64,000 nucleotides of DNA from Planococcus sp. ISL-110. GTDB lineage: Bacteria > Bacillota > Bacilli > Bacillales_A > Planococcaceae. This document shows positions 20,884 through 29,865 of the stretch, piece after piece (position 1 is the stretch's first letter; each line of letters opens with the position of its first letter). The DNA is taken from assembly GCF_018613575.1 (NCBI RefSeq), contig NZ_JAGGPX010000007.1, forward strand, positions 95,058 through 159,057. Reading direction: 5' to 3'. The notes under the pieces were generated by a model, which saw only the letters and a program-made list of their open reading frames with translations, was not told the DNA's origin and did not search any database. The position numbers were made by a program, and so were the translations under genes.

Positions 20884-21105
20884 TTTCTGTTCCTCCTTGA
20901 ATGTTGAAATTAGAAGGAAAGGAGTCAGACAACAAGAAAAGCATTGCTCAAAAACCCTTCTTCATTTTTCAAATTTCATTAATAGTTTGTGTTTCTTCTA
21001 TAGAATATATTTAACCAATTCAGTGGATTGACATCGACATTACAGGAAGTCTTGAATCCTCTTCCTTTTATTGATTTTATAAAGCCTGGATCATTGCTTG
21101 GTAGC

Positions 21106-22584
21106 TTAGAACCAGTTAATCGCTTCTGGTTTCAGGTTTTGGAATATATGCTTTGTTTCTGTATATTCTTCCAGGCCCTGTCTGCCAAGTTCACGTCCAA
21201 AACCTGATTGCTTAAATCCACCCCATGGTGCGTGCGGGAAGTACAGGTTGAAATCATTGATCCACACAGTACCCATGCGCATTTTCGTTGCACAGCGTTC
21301 AGCTTTCACAGTATCGTTCGTCCAAACTCCTCCGGCAAGTCCATAGACTGAGTCATTGGCAAGCTTTATCGCTTCTTCTTCTGTACGGAATTTCTCAACT
21401 GTGATAATTGGACCAAAAGCTTCCTCTTGAACAATTTTCATGTCTGTTGTGCAATCCGTAAAAATAGTCGGCAAGTAGAAAAAGCCCCTTTGCAATTCCG
21501 GTTCTTCAGGGCGTCTTCCCCCTACGGCTAATCTAGCCCCTTCTTTAATCCCTGTTTCTACGTACTTTTCTACTTTTGTCAGATGTTCAGCTGAAATAAG
21601 TGGACCCATTTGCGTCTCTTCGTCAAAACCGCTTCCCAGCTTGAATTTCTTCACCCGTTCCACAAGTGCATTAACGAATTCGTCGTGAATGCTTTCTTCT
21701 ACAATCAGTCTCGTACCAGCGGAACAAATTTGTCCTGCATGGAAAAATACCCCGTTCAGCGCTTGATCGACTGCTACTTCAAAATCAGCATCCGCAAAGA
21801 TGATATTTGGGTTTTTTCCGCCAAGCTCAAGCGCGAGATTCTTCACATTCACGCTTGCCGCCTGCATAATTTTCTTGCCCGTAGCAAGGCCACCGGTAAA
21901 AGAGATAAGGTCTACGTCTGTATTGCTCGACAGCTCTGCACCAACTGTGTCGCCTGTCCCAAGAACCAGGTTGGCAACGCCCGCAGGCACTCCTGCTTCT
22001 TCCATCAGTTCAAATACTTTTATAGTAGTAAGTGGTGTAATTTCACTTGGCTTCATCACTAAAGTATTTCCGGTCACCAGCGCCGGAGCCAGCTTCCATG
22101 AAGCCTGCAGCAAAGGATAATTCCAAGGTGTAATTTGCCCACAAACCCCAACAGGTTCGTGAACTACTTTACTGGTGGAGTTTGGCACTGGAGAAGCTAT
22201 CAATTCCCCGCCATTTTTATCTGCAAGTTCTCCATAATAGCGAAACACGCCAGCGATATCATCCATGTCACCCTGGCTTTCCACTACTGTTTTGCCCGTA
22301 TCCAACGATTCCAACTCAGCAAGTTCCTGTTTGTCCCGTTCAATCAATTCAGCAATTTTCCTTACGATAGCCCCTCGTTCAGTTGCAGGTGCAGAAGCCC
22401 AGGCTCCGTGATCAAATGCTTCTCTTGCCGCAGAAATTGCTGCTTTTGCATCCGATGCATCGCCTTCTGGAACAACAGCGATAATATCCTGATTAAAAGG
22501 ATTAATAATCTCACGTTCTTTTCCCGATTTTGCATCTAGCCATTCACCATTAATATATTGTTGTAATTTTAAATTCAAATCCAT
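21106..22584 (-). CDS. betB: betaine-aldehyde dehydrogenase
   Basis: The enzyme oxidizes betaine aldehyde to glycine betaine with NAD(P)+. The protein has about 492 residues with the aldehyde dehydrogenase landmarks GQITPWNYPLLQASWKLAPA, the catalytic glutamate in LALELGGKNP, the catalytic cysteine in HAGQICSAGTRL, and the C-terminal WGGFKQSGFGRELG. It is close to the GbsA/BetB group. GGAG lies only 3-6 bases before the TTG/ATG pair at 22587 and 22584, while a TTG three codons further on is better spaced, so the exact start is uncertain. Its neighbours betA and gbsR support choline-to-betaine conversion. Confidence 0.9.
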   Translation of the reverse strand: MDLNLKLQQYINGEWLDAKSGKEREIINPFNQDIIAVVPEGDASDAKAAISAAREAFDHGAWASAPATERGAIVRKIAELIERDKQELAELESLDTGKTVVESQGDMDDIAGVFRYYGELADKNGGELIASPVPNSTSKVVHEPVGVCGQITPWNYPLLQASWKLAPALVTGNTLVMKPSEITPLTTIKVFELMEEAGVPAGVANLVLGTGDTVGAELSSNTDVDLISFTGGLATGKKIMQAASVNVKNLALELGGKNPNIIFADADFEVAVDQALNGVFFHAGQICSAGTRLIVEESIHDEFVNALVERVKKFKLGSGFDEETQMGPLISAEHLTKVEKYVETGIKEGARLAVGGRRPEEPELQRGFFYLPTIFTDCTTDMKIVQEEAFGPIITVEKFRTEEEAIKLANDSVYGLAGGVWTNDTVKAERCATKMRMGTVWINDFNLYFPHAPWGGFKQSGFGRELGRQGLEEYTETKHIFQNLKPEAINWF

Positions 22585-22829
22585 CAACTCCAGTTTTGTA
22601 ATAAATTAAGTTCGTTAAGAATTTATTTAACATTAAAAACATAACACGCCTTTATATGGCTGTCAAAATTAGTTTTAGTAGAAAGTATAATATTTTCTTC
22701 AGAACCTTTGTGGTTATTAGGATTGTGAACGTTTCAAGCCGTGAAATCACCATTTTCCATTTGACATTTAATCTGTACAGGTTAACATAAAGCCTGTTAA
22801 GAAGATTTAAGTAATTTTTAATCTATAGT

Positions 22830-23276
22830 AAGTTGAACTAATAATTTATAATAGAAACAATTCAGTCACGGATATTCCACAAGCCAGCTCCGCTTTCGGG
22901 CCCACAGGATGTGGGTCATGCAGTTGTCGCGACAACTGCCCAGGGCTTGCGCCGAACGGACTCGGGCAAGACGAAGACGCCCGAGTGGATTTCTTACGAT
23001 GTCGCTGCGCTGCTCCCTTGGGAGTCTTCGCTGGTTTGCTCCATATCCTGTTGATCAGTTGTTCGAAGACGCTTAGAAGAAAGAGTGGAAGGCGGCAAAG
23101 GGCAAAGATGTGCTCCTGCATCGCTGCGCTAGCTTCGTCGCAAAGACCTGGTCTCGCAGGCTTCGACCATTGTCTTTCCTGCGGCAGCACTTCGTCCGCG
23201 GAAAGCGTCCGCCTGGAGTGCTTTCTTCGTTTCTTCACTCTTCTTGAGTTAAAAAAGTAAATTTTTTAGTTCAACT
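22830..23276. repeat. 447-bp repeat element with terminal inverted repeats (copy 4)
   Basis: The ends are AAGTTGAACTAAT (22830-22842) and TTAGTTCAACTT (23265-23276), a 12-bp near-perfect inverted repeat. Inside are CGGATATTCCACAAGCCAG and CTCCGCTTTCGGG on the left, matching copy 3. On the right is CGTCCGCGGAAAGCGTCCGC, the inverted form of the module in copies 1, 2 and 5. It is GC-rich, has no gene-like frame with a ribosome binding site, and fills most of the 726 bases between betB and gbsR. The remaining 245 bases next to betB are AT-rich and should hold the betB promoter. Confidence 0.7.
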
Positions 23277-23310
23277 TATATAGTTACTTTATTAACGAAG
23301 GAGCAACATT

Positions 23311-23862
23311 ATGAGTGAATCCAGTGAAAGATCCAAAATCAAATTAGAAGAAGCCAAGGATAAAGTCATTGGCGCCATTGCAGAAACAATGGATTTATAC
23401 GGAGTGACGCCTGCTGCTGCAAATTTATATGCAACAATGTACTTTAAAGATCAAATGACGCTTGATGAAATGCGTACCGAGCTTGAAATGAGCAAACCCA
23501 GTATGAGTACGGGTGTCCGCAAACTTCAGGAAATAAAAATGGTGAAAAAGACATTTACGCGCGGTTCAAGAAAGCATACTTATGTAGCTGAGAAAAATTT
23601 CTTCCGTTCGTTTATGATGTTTTATTGTGAGATGTGGGAACGGGAAGTAAAAACGAATATGGAAGCGATCGAGGAATCACAGGAAGAGTTTATCGAAATC
23701 ATAAAAGACTCCGCCACCACACCTGAAGTTGTTGCAGAAGCAAAGCATTACTACGATCAATTAGAAGAATCCAAAACCTATTATCACTGGTTGGATGACT
23801 TAGTTGAAAGTATAAGAAGCGGTAAGATATTTGAATTCTTGCCGAAAAAACATCAAGATTAA
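23311..23862 (+). CDS. gbsR: GbsR/MarR-like choline-responsive repressor
   Basis: The 183-residue protein has the GbsR layout: an N-terminal helix, IAETMDLYGVTPAAANLYAT, a winged helix with MTLDEMRTELEMSKPSMSTG and VKKTFTRGSRKHTYVAEKNF, and an aromatic C-terminal domain (YYHWLDDLVESI) that in GbsR binds choline. GbsR represses the choline-to-betaine genes until choline is present. ATG at 23311 follows AAGGAGCAACATT. It is divergent from betB, as expected for a local repressor, although a 447-bp repeat has entered the intergenic region. Confidence 0.9.
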   Translation: MSESSERSKIKLEEAKDKVIGAIAETMDLYGVTPAAANLYATMYFKDQMTLDEMRTELEMSKPSMSTGVRKLQEIKMVKKTFTRGSRKHTYVAEKNFFRSFMMFYCEMWEREVKTNMEAIEESQEEFIEIIKDSATTPEVVAEAKHYYDQLEESKTYYHWLDDLVESIRSGKIFEFLPKKHQD

Positions 23863-24048
23863 GTAGTGAAAAGTTATCGGGCAGTCTATGGAAAACAGCT
23901 ATAGATTGCCTCATTATATAAAGCTATCAGCTTTATATAAAAAGAAAGGGCTATTTACGGTCTATTCGTTAAATAAAATCTTAATATATTTAATTTTTTA
24001 AATGTATTTTAATTAATAGATATCATTACAAAAGGGGAGTTTTGCAAT

Positions 24049-24948
24049 ATGAGAAAATGGAGAAAAGAATTCAGTTTTATTTCAGCGATACTTATGGTTA
24101 CTGTACTGACAGCATGCGGGAACACTGATGGCGAATCGGATAGTGATCAAACAGCTACACAGGTAGAGGAAGGTACTAAAGAATTAACCATCAGCCAAAT
24201 TAACTGGGCAGAAAATATTGCCGTAACCAACATGTGGAAAGTGATTCTGGAAGAAAAAGGGTATGACGTTAAATTGAATGTTTTGAACATGGGTGTGACG
24301 ATGCAGGCGTTGGAAAGCGGCGATATAGACGCCAGCTTAGAAGTATGGTTACCAGTCCAGGATGCCAATTATCTGGAGGAATATCAGGATACCGTTAATT
24401 TCTCAGAGGCTACTTGGTATGACAATGCAAAAGTAGGACTTATTGTTCCAAGCTACGTAGAAGAAGTTAATAGTGTGGAAGACTTAAATGAACATAAAGA
24501 TATTTTCGGAAGCAAAATTGTTGGTTTTGATCCTGGCGCAGGTACGATGGAAGTTACAGAACAATTGATCAAGGACTATGATCTTGACTTTAAATTGCTG
24601 CAAAGCTCTGAAGCTGCGATGCTAGCTGAAATCAGCGAAGCAATAAAAAATGAAGAACCGATCGTAGCACCACTTTGGAGCCCCCATTGGGTATTCTCCA
24701 AATACGATTTGAAATTTTTGGAAGACCCACAAAACACATTTGGTGGGATAGAAAAAATTCACCATGCTACCAGACAGGGATTTGAAGAAGATCACCCAGA
24801 AGTAAGTGAGTGGTTGAAGAATTGGAAGATGGAAGATGAACAAATCGGCGAGCTTATTGAATATGTAGAAAGTGCTGAAGACCCTTTAGCTGGAGCTACA
24901 AAATGGGTTGAAGAGAATGAAGAATTGATTGGCGAATGGGTACAGTAA
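24049..24948 (+). CDS. glycine betaine/proline-type ABC transporter substrate-binding lipoprotein
   Basis: The 299-residue protein has a lipoprotein signal peptide with lipobox LTAC (cysteine 23), then the OpuAC/ProX fold: LTISQINWAENIAVTNMWKV, ESGDIDASLEVWLP, GFDPGAGTMEVTEQLI and APLWSPHWVFSKYDLKFLED. Betaine-cage tryptophans are present (NWAE, SPHW). It would capture compatible solutes outside the membrane. No ATPase or permease gene is adjacent, so its partners must be elsewhere or it is an extra receptor. ATG at 24049 follows GGGGAG. It ends in a strong terminator. Confidence 0.85.
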   Translation: MRKWRKEFSFISAILMVTVLTACGNTDGESDSDQTATQVEEGTKELTISQINWAENIAVTNMWKVILEEKGYDVKLNVLNMGVTMQALESGDIDASLEVWLPVQDANYLEEYQDTVNFSEATWYDNAKVGLIVPSYVEEVNSVEDLNEHKDIFGSKIVGFDPGAGTMEVTEQLIKDYDLDFKLLQSSEAAMLAEISEAIKNEEPIVAPLWSPHWVFSKYDLKFLEDPQNTFGGIEKIHHATRQGFEEDHPEVSEWLKNWKMEDEQIGELIEYVESAEDPLAGATKWVEENEELIGEWVQ

Positions 24949-24985
24949 GAACTTGAATAAAAGCTCGATAAATAGAATCTGAACA

Positions 24986-25028
24986 GAAAAAGACTGCTTC
25001 CTATCGAAATAGGAAGCAGTCTTTTTTT
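24986..25028 (+). terminator. terminator of the betaine-binding gene (also faces aqpZ)
   Basis: AAAGACTGCTTCCTAT, loop CGAA, and the complementary arm are followed by TTTTTTTT. A-runs before the stem allow action on the convergent aqpZ as well. Confidence 0.9.
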
Positions 25029-25774
25029 TACTTGCCGGATAGGTCGATATCCGACTCTCCAGCTACTTCAATCCCTGTCTCTTCTTTTACCACAAAGAAA
25101 GATTTAAAAACAAGGGCTGCCAGAGCTGCTCCGATAAGAGGAGCGACAATGAATAGCCAGACTTGAGCAAGTGCATCGCCGCCAGCAAAAACAGCGGGTG
25201 CCAGACTTCTCGCGGGATTTACAGAAGTACCGGTCAACGGGATGCCGATAATATGGACCAGCGTCAACGTTAACCCGATGACAATTCCGCCCATATGAGA
25301 AGTTGCCTTGCTTGAGGTCACGCCCAAAATGGCCAACACAAAGATAAAAGTAAGAATTACTTCTACGACAAGAGCGCCAGTCAGATTTAAACCGACGCCA
25401 CTCAACTCCCCATAACCGTTTGCGCCAAACCCTTCCAGGCTTGTCGAACTGGCGTTGACAAAGGCGAGGACCGAGCTTCCTGCGAATGCCCCTAAAACCT
25501 GTGCAATTACATATCCCCCAAATTCTTTAACCGTCAGATTGCCAGACATCAGCACGGCAAGCGAAACCGCCGGATTGACGTGGCATCCTGAAATGTGGCC
25601 GATAGCATAAGCGGCTGCTACAATTGAAAGTCCAAAGGCAAAGGCAATGGCAAGAACGCCAAGAAATCCTGTGTCCGTCCCTCCTGTATAACCGCCCAAA
25701 ACGACTGCTGCACCGGTGCCTAAGAACACTAAAATAAAGGTTCCTATAAATTCCGCCAAATATTTTTTCATCAT
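25028..25774 (-). CDS. aqpZ: aquaporin Z-type MIP channel
   Basis: The 248-residue protein has six membrane segments and two NPA loops, HVNPAV and SVNPARS. The selectivity filter looks like that of a water channel: phenylalanine in the first helix region, LVHIIGIPLTGTSVNPARS giving histidine and arginine, and threonine before the second NPA. There is no glycerol-facilitator insertion. The ATG at 25774 follows GGAGG with 8 bases; the longer frame from 25825 has no site. Placement among compatible-solute genes suggests a role in osmotic adjustment. Confidence 0.88.
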   Translation of the reverse strand: MMKKYLAEFIGTFILVFLGTGAAVVLGGYTGGTDTGFLGVLAIAFAFGLSIVAAAYAIGHISGCHVNPAVSLAVLMSGNLTVKEFGGYVIAQVLGAFAGSSVLAFVNASSTSLEGFGANGYGELSGVGLNLTGALVVEVILTFIFVLAILGVTSSKATSHMGGIVIGLTLTLVHIIGIPLTGTSVNPARSLAPAVFAGGDALAQVWLFIVAPLIGAALAALVFKSFFVVKEETGIEVAGESDIDLSGK

Positions 25775-26104
25775 AATCCACTCCTCCAACCTGAATGAAT
25801 TTCCAAAAGACTTGCTTCTTCTCATTACATTAAAGCTAGAGTTCCTGGCATTCAGAAAGTGACATGACCCTTTTCATCCGGACTGCTGCATCATTTTATA
25901 CAATACGCGTTTTTGAAAGTGTAACTGGAATCCAACATTTTCAACTTTTTTTGGCAAGCTATACTCCTTTCCATTTGTTATCTATTGGTTCTTGCCCACC
26001 TTCTATCGTCAGTTTTTTTGGGGGAATTCTCTCAGTAATATATTTTTGCTTTCATTGTAGTTTTATACCCAAAAAAACGCAAGAAATTCCTTAAGCTGTA
26101 AAAA
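25775..26104. other. intergenic region between aqpZ and dus
   Basis: Apart from the expected aqpZ promoter I see nothing here: no gene with a ribosome binding site, no repeat copy and no structured leader. Confidence 0.5.
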
Positions 26105-26152
26105 CAAAAAAAGGCTCCCCAACAACTCAACGAATTGATGGGGAACCTTTTT
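26105..26152 (-). terminator. terminator downstream of dus
   Basis: On the minus strand AAAGGTTCCCC pairs with GGGGAGCCTTT and is followed by a run of T. It begins about 35 bases after the dus stop codon. Confidence 0.85.
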
Positions 26153-26186
26153 ATGCAAACTGATTTTTTAAGCAGCTATTTGAAGG

Positions 26187-27188
26187 TCAGCTGCTTTCTA
26201 CAGCTTCTGCCAAATTTTCTGCTTCTATCGCAGCCTCAAAGTCATTAAGCAAGGCACGTACTTCATCTGTCTTTTCTGTATACATCAATTGATTTCTCAA
26301 TTCACCGACGCCACGGACTCCGCGGACATAGATTTTAAAGAAACGGCGGAGCGGCTTGAAGGAAATCGGCTCGATTTCTGTGGAATATTTATCGTGAAGA
26401 TCCAGGTGCAGCCTCAACAGATCAAACAATTCCTTGCTGTCATGTTCTTTCGGCTCGATTTCAAAGGCAAACGGATTATGGAAAATCCCGCGTCCGATCA
26501 TAACGCCATCGATGCCGTATTTATCGGCCAGCTCCTGGCCTGCCTGGCGATCCGGAATATCCCCATTGATCGTCAGAAGTGTATCCGGCGCTATTTCATC
26601 GCGGAGTTTCTTGATTTCCGGAATAAGTTCCCAGTGCGCTGGCACTGCACTCATTTCTTTTTTGGTCCGCAAATGAATGGATAGATTGGCGATGTCCTGC
26701 TCCAATACATGAGTCAGCCATCCTTTCCACTCGTCCACGTCGGTGTAACCAAGACGCGTCTTGACACTGACAGGCAATCCGCCAGCTTTTGCTGCTTGAA
26801 TGATTTCGGCTGCATTGTCAGGGTAGCGGATCAGGCCACTGCCTTTTCCTTTTGCTGCCACATTTGGCACAGGACAACCCATATTGATGTCAATCCCTTT
26901 AAAGCCCTGCTTCGCCATGCCGATACTCATTTCGCGGAAATGCTCGGGTTTGTTCCCCCATATATGAGCCACCATCGGCTGTTCATCTTCTGTAAACGTC
27001 AAACGTCCCCGCACACTGAAAACCGCTTCCGGGTGACAGTAACTTTCCGTGTTCGTAAACTCGGTAAAATACACATCAGGCCTTGCTGCTTCAGCCACTA
27101 CATGGCGAAAAACAACATTCGTGACATCTTCCATCGGCGCTAACACAAAAAACGGTCGCGGCAAATCACGCCAAAAATTCTCTTTCAT
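26187..27188 (-). CDS. dus: tRNA-dihydrouridine synthase family protein
   Basis: The enzyme reduces uridine in tRNA D-loops with FMN. The TIM-barrel motifs are [15 protein letters not shown] at the N-terminus, [14 protein letters not shown] with the catalytic cysteine, [31 protein letters not shown] and [16 protein letters not shown]. At about 333 residues it has normal length. It is a stand-alone gene; B. subtilis also has extra dus paralogues outside operons. The ATG at 27188 is used; a TTG at 27194 is better placed behind AAAGGA and is a real alternative. Confidence 0.92.
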   Translation of the reverse strand: MKENFWRDLPRPFFVLAPMEDVTNVVFRHVVAEAARPDVYFTEFTNTESYCHPEAVFSVRGRLTFTEDEQPMVAHIWGNKPEHFREMSIGMAKQGFKGIDINMGCPVPNVAAKGKGSGLIRYPDNAAEIIQAAKAGGLPVSVKTRLGYTDVDEWKGWLTHVLEQDIANLSIHLRTKKEMSAVPAHWELIPEIKKLRDEIAPDTLLTINGDIPDRQAGQELADKYGIDGVMIGRGIFHNPFAFEIEPKEHDSKELFDLLRLHLDLHDKYSTEIEPISFKPLRRFFKIYVRGVRGVGELRNQLMYTEKTDEVRALLNDFEAAIEAENLAEAVESS

Positions 27189-27194
27189 ATTCAA

Positions 27195-27456
27195 ATTCCA
27201 ATCCTTTCATTACGGGATGGGGGCCAGCCCTTCATCCAAATATTCTTATTGCATCTATACTGACGATTACTAACTATCAACGACATATAACGTCATTCCA
27301 CTTTTTCTTAACCTTATACAGTTTACACGAATCGCACCTTTGTGGAAAGTGGCGTGCTTTAAACAGAATATCCTTTTGCAGAAGAGCCACGAACTATTCT
27401 GCCGCACTTCAACAACTTGGACCAGAATCACATCAACAACTGGTTTTCTTCGATAC
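27195..27456. other. intergenic region upstream of dus
   Basis: There is no gene here. The part next to dus should hold its promoter, and the far side holds the terminator of the GGDEF gene. Confidence 0.5.
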
Positions 27457-27490
27457 AAAAAGCGCCAATCCCGATCAACGAGTTGACGCT
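27457..27490 (-). terminator. terminator of the GGDEF gene
   Basis: On the minus strand AGCGTCAA and TTGGCGCT (one G-U pair) form an 8-bp stem followed by TTTTTG. Confidence 0.7.
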
Positions 27491-27521
27491 CTACCTATTT
27501 GGAACTGGCATATGTTGCGTT

Positions 27522-28466
27522 TCACAGGCTAAAAAACTTATACGTGTTTTTCCCTGCTGTTTTTGCATCATATAAAGCATGGTCTGCATTTTTAAGAAGC
27601 GTCTTTAAATCGCCTGTGTGATTGACCGGATACGTTGCAATTCCAATACTGGTGGAAAGTTGATAGGCGGCATCCCAAGTACTTAAGCTGTCGAGTACAT
27701 GTTCCGCCTGCTTGCCCATGTCCTCTCTGCTGGGTAGATAGGGAAAATGCATGACGAACTCATCCCCCCCTAATCTGATCGCAAAAGCATCTCGGTGTTC
27801 ATCCGCAAAATTTTGAAGCCTCAACGCGACTTCCTTCAATACCAGGTCTCCCTCATCATGGCCATGAATATCATTCACCTTTTTAAATCCATCCAAATCA
27901 AGAAAGAATAGCACTCCTCCATCTTTGGCACGATCTTCAAAGAAATTGGCAAGGTAACGTCTGTTGTACAGTTCAGTCAACGGATCTCTGTAAACAGAAC
28001 GTTCCAGATCCAAATAATAGGAAAACATCCTGACGATTCTTTGCAGCAACTGGACGCTCTTCGTATCAAAGTTGCTGACTTCATCGTTCACCGCACACAA
28101 TGTCCCAAATTTCTCCCCATTCATAAAAGAAATTGGAATTCCCAAATATGACCTGATATTGGCATCTTCGAACACATTTCTTATATCAGCCAAACTGCTT
28201 TCTTCCCTCATGTCTTCATATATCAGAGGTTGTTTTTCATCAAAATCAATGCGGTTGCAAACGGTGTCATTAAGATTTATGACCATTCCTTCAGTTACGA
28301 GAATGTTCGTGTCCTCATTTGAAAGTTTGAGAACAACTTGTTGTGTATCGCTAAGAGAGCTTAAATATATCAATTGATCAGGCAAAATTTCTTTTGCAAG
28401 ATCCAGTACATCTCTGGCCAACTCATCAAAATTCTTATACATCTGCAACTCTTGAAATGTCGTCAT
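27522..28466 (-). CDS. GAF-GGDEF protein, probable diguanylate cyclase
   Basis: The 314-residue soluble protein has an N-terminal GAF domain (about 15-150; SYLGIPISFMNGEKFGTLCAV) and a GGDEF domain (about 155-314). The GGDEF domain contains DPLTELYNRRYL, FFLDLDGFKKVNDIHGHDEGD and an intact active site, RLGGDEF at 231-237. This predicts synthesis of cyclic di-GMP controlled by a small ligand or redox signal bound to GAF. The RxxD product-inhibition site is not present at the usual position. No membrane helix or EAL domain is seen. The ATG at 28466 follows GAGGTG. Confidence 0.88.
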   Translation of the reverse strand: MTTFQELQMYKNFDELARDVLDLAKEILPDQLIYLSSLSDTQQVVLKLSNEDTNILVTEGMVINLNDTVCNRIDFDEKQPLIYEDMREESSLADIRNVFEDANIRSYLGIPISFMNGEKFGTLCAVNDEVSNFDTKSVQLLQRIVRMFSYYLDLERSVYRDPLTELYNRRYLANFFEDRAKDGGVLFFLDLDGFKKVNDIHGHDEGDLVLKEVALRLQNFADEHRDAFAIRLGGDEFVMHFPYLPSREDMGKQAEHVLDSLSTWDAAYQLSTSIGIATYPVNHTGDLKTLLKNADHALYDAKTAGKNTYKFFSL

Positions 28467-28658
28467 TATAAAGCACCTCGTTTATTATTAAATCACATTT
28501 TTATCAACCGAATGTCAAAGGACATATCTTACTATATTTCTTAAAGTTTAACATACAAAACTAGTAGGTGTTCAACAACTTCAGCGCTTATACAATGACC
28601 GAACAAAAATAAATCCACTCTAAAGATTAGGCACTGCCCTTTCAATCAGAGACAAATA
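28467..28658. other. intergenic region between the GGDEF gene and degV
   Basis: This AT-rich region contains the GGDEF promoter on the minus strand, though I cannot point to one clear pair of boxes. The degV terminator follows at 28659-28698. There is no gene. Confidence 0.4.
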
Positions 28659-28698
28659 AAAAAGGCCGAAACCATTATGGATTCGCCCCCTTTTTGAA
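28659..28698 (-). terminator. terminator downstream of degV
   Basis: On the minus strand AAAAAGG and CGAA pair with TTCG and CCTTTTT around a two-base bulge, ending in a T-run. Confidence 0.55.
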
Positions 28699-28781
28699 AC
28701 GTTTATTGAGTTTTTGCCCACCTCAAAAGAGTACATCAGTGCAATCTGGCTTCTCGCACATTTAAATTTTATAACGAAAAA

Positions 28782-29627
28782 TCAATAAGTAACCCAACTT
28801 AATCCGGTAGTCCTCTCACCCGCATGGACCCCTACGCAAACACTAAGTGCAGCAACTTGCACTTTCAACTCTGGAAACTCCTGCAATAGCTCGTTCTTCC
28901 AGATTTCTGCGTCAGGGGCGTTATTGCAATGAATAACAGCAACTTCCGGCACAGTACCTGTATCCATATCCGCACGAAGTGAAAAAGTCACCTTGTCTTT
29001 TGCTCGTTTATTTAAACGGACTTTTTCTTTCATGACAGGTTTTCCGTCCTCAAAACTGATGACCACTTTAATGTTCAGCAAATTGCTGACGAATGCTTGT
29101 GTTCCCGAAACACGACCACTTTTATGCAATTGGTTCAAGCTCGAGGGAATAAAAGACAGCTTTGATTTAGTGGTCATTTCCTTAATCGTTGCCACAACTT
29201 CTTCTACGTCTTTACCATCAGCCAGCAGCTCATCACCGATTTCAATCATTTTAACCATCGGAAAAGACCCGATTTTCGAATCAATCGGATACACTTTAAA
29301 GCCTGTCATCTTTGCAGCTGTCTGGGCGCTTTCAAATGTGCCTGAAAGTCCACTGGATAAGTGTAAAGCAACCGCAAAATCGTATCCTTCTAACTGAAGC
29401 TTTTCGTATAAAGAAACCATCTCCCCAATTGCAGGTTGTGAGGTTTTCGGTGAAACTTTAGATAAGCGTAATTTATCGTAAAACTCCCCTTGTGTAAGAT
29501 CGATGGATTCCCTAAATGACCCATCGGAAAAAACAACACTAAGTGGCAGGATATGTACATTGTGTTTTCGGATGAAAACATCATCTAGTTGCGCAGCTGT
29601 ATCCGTAATCCAAGCTATTCTTTTCAT
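28782..29627 (-). CDS. DegV family fatty-acid-binding protein
   Basis: The protein has about 281 residues and begins MKRIAWITDTAAQLDDVFI, the DegV N-terminal strand and TDT/S motif. VHILPLSVVFSDG, KTSQPAIGEMVSLYEKL, the LSSGLSGTFESAQ lipid-head motif, IDSKIGSFP and a C-terminal VGVHAGERTTGLSWV follow. DegV/FakB proteins hold a fatty acid for phosphorylation by FakA, which is not encoded nearby. The start at about 29627 has GAGGAG upstream; the longer frame to 29651 does not. It is monocistronic. Confidence 0.88.
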   Translation of the reverse strand: MKRIAWITDTAAQLDDVFIRKHNVHILPLSVVFSDGSFRESIDLTQGEFYDKLRLSKVSPKTSQPAIGEMVSLYEKLQLEGYDFAVALHLSSGLSGTFESAQTAAKMTGFKVYPIDSKIGSFPMVKMIEIGDELLADGKDVEEVVATIKEMTTKSKLSFIPSSLNQLHKSGRVSGTQAFVSNLLNIKVVISFEDGKPVMKEKVRLNKRAKDKVTFSLRADMDTGTVPEVAVIHCNNAPDAEIWKNELLQEFPELKVQVAALSVCVGVHAGERTTGLSWVTY

Positions 29628-29784
29628 TAAAAATTTCTCCTCTAAATGCAAATTTAGTATCGGAATCAGCCATCTACTCTCGCTAATTTACATGACAGCT
29701 CCATAGAGTGCTAGTGACAGTTGTCATATTAAGTTGAAATATTGAAAGCGGTGCCATATTTTGAACATATATCGTTTTTCCTAC

Positions 29785-29828
29785 TAAAAAACAGCCAGCA
29801 TACTCACGGTGAGATGCTGGCTGTTTTC
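29785..29828 (-). terminator. terminator of the BCCT gene
   Basis: A perfect inverted repeat (AAAACAGCCAGCAT and its complement) with a 12-base loop; the minus strand continues with TTTTTAG. Confidence 0.88.
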
Positions 29829-29865
29829 AAGTTATTTTATTCTTCGTCGCAAAAATCATTTCTAT

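Noticed and set aside
22846..23260. Overlapping open frames on both strands between betB and gbsR
   Set aside because: They lie inside the GC-rich repeat element with inverted ends, have no ribosome binding sites, and the encoded peptides are arginine/serine-rich low-quality sequence.
27270..27458. 62-codon frame upstream of dus
   Set aside because: It overlaps the GGDEF gene terminator, lacks a ribosome binding site and has no recognisable pattern.
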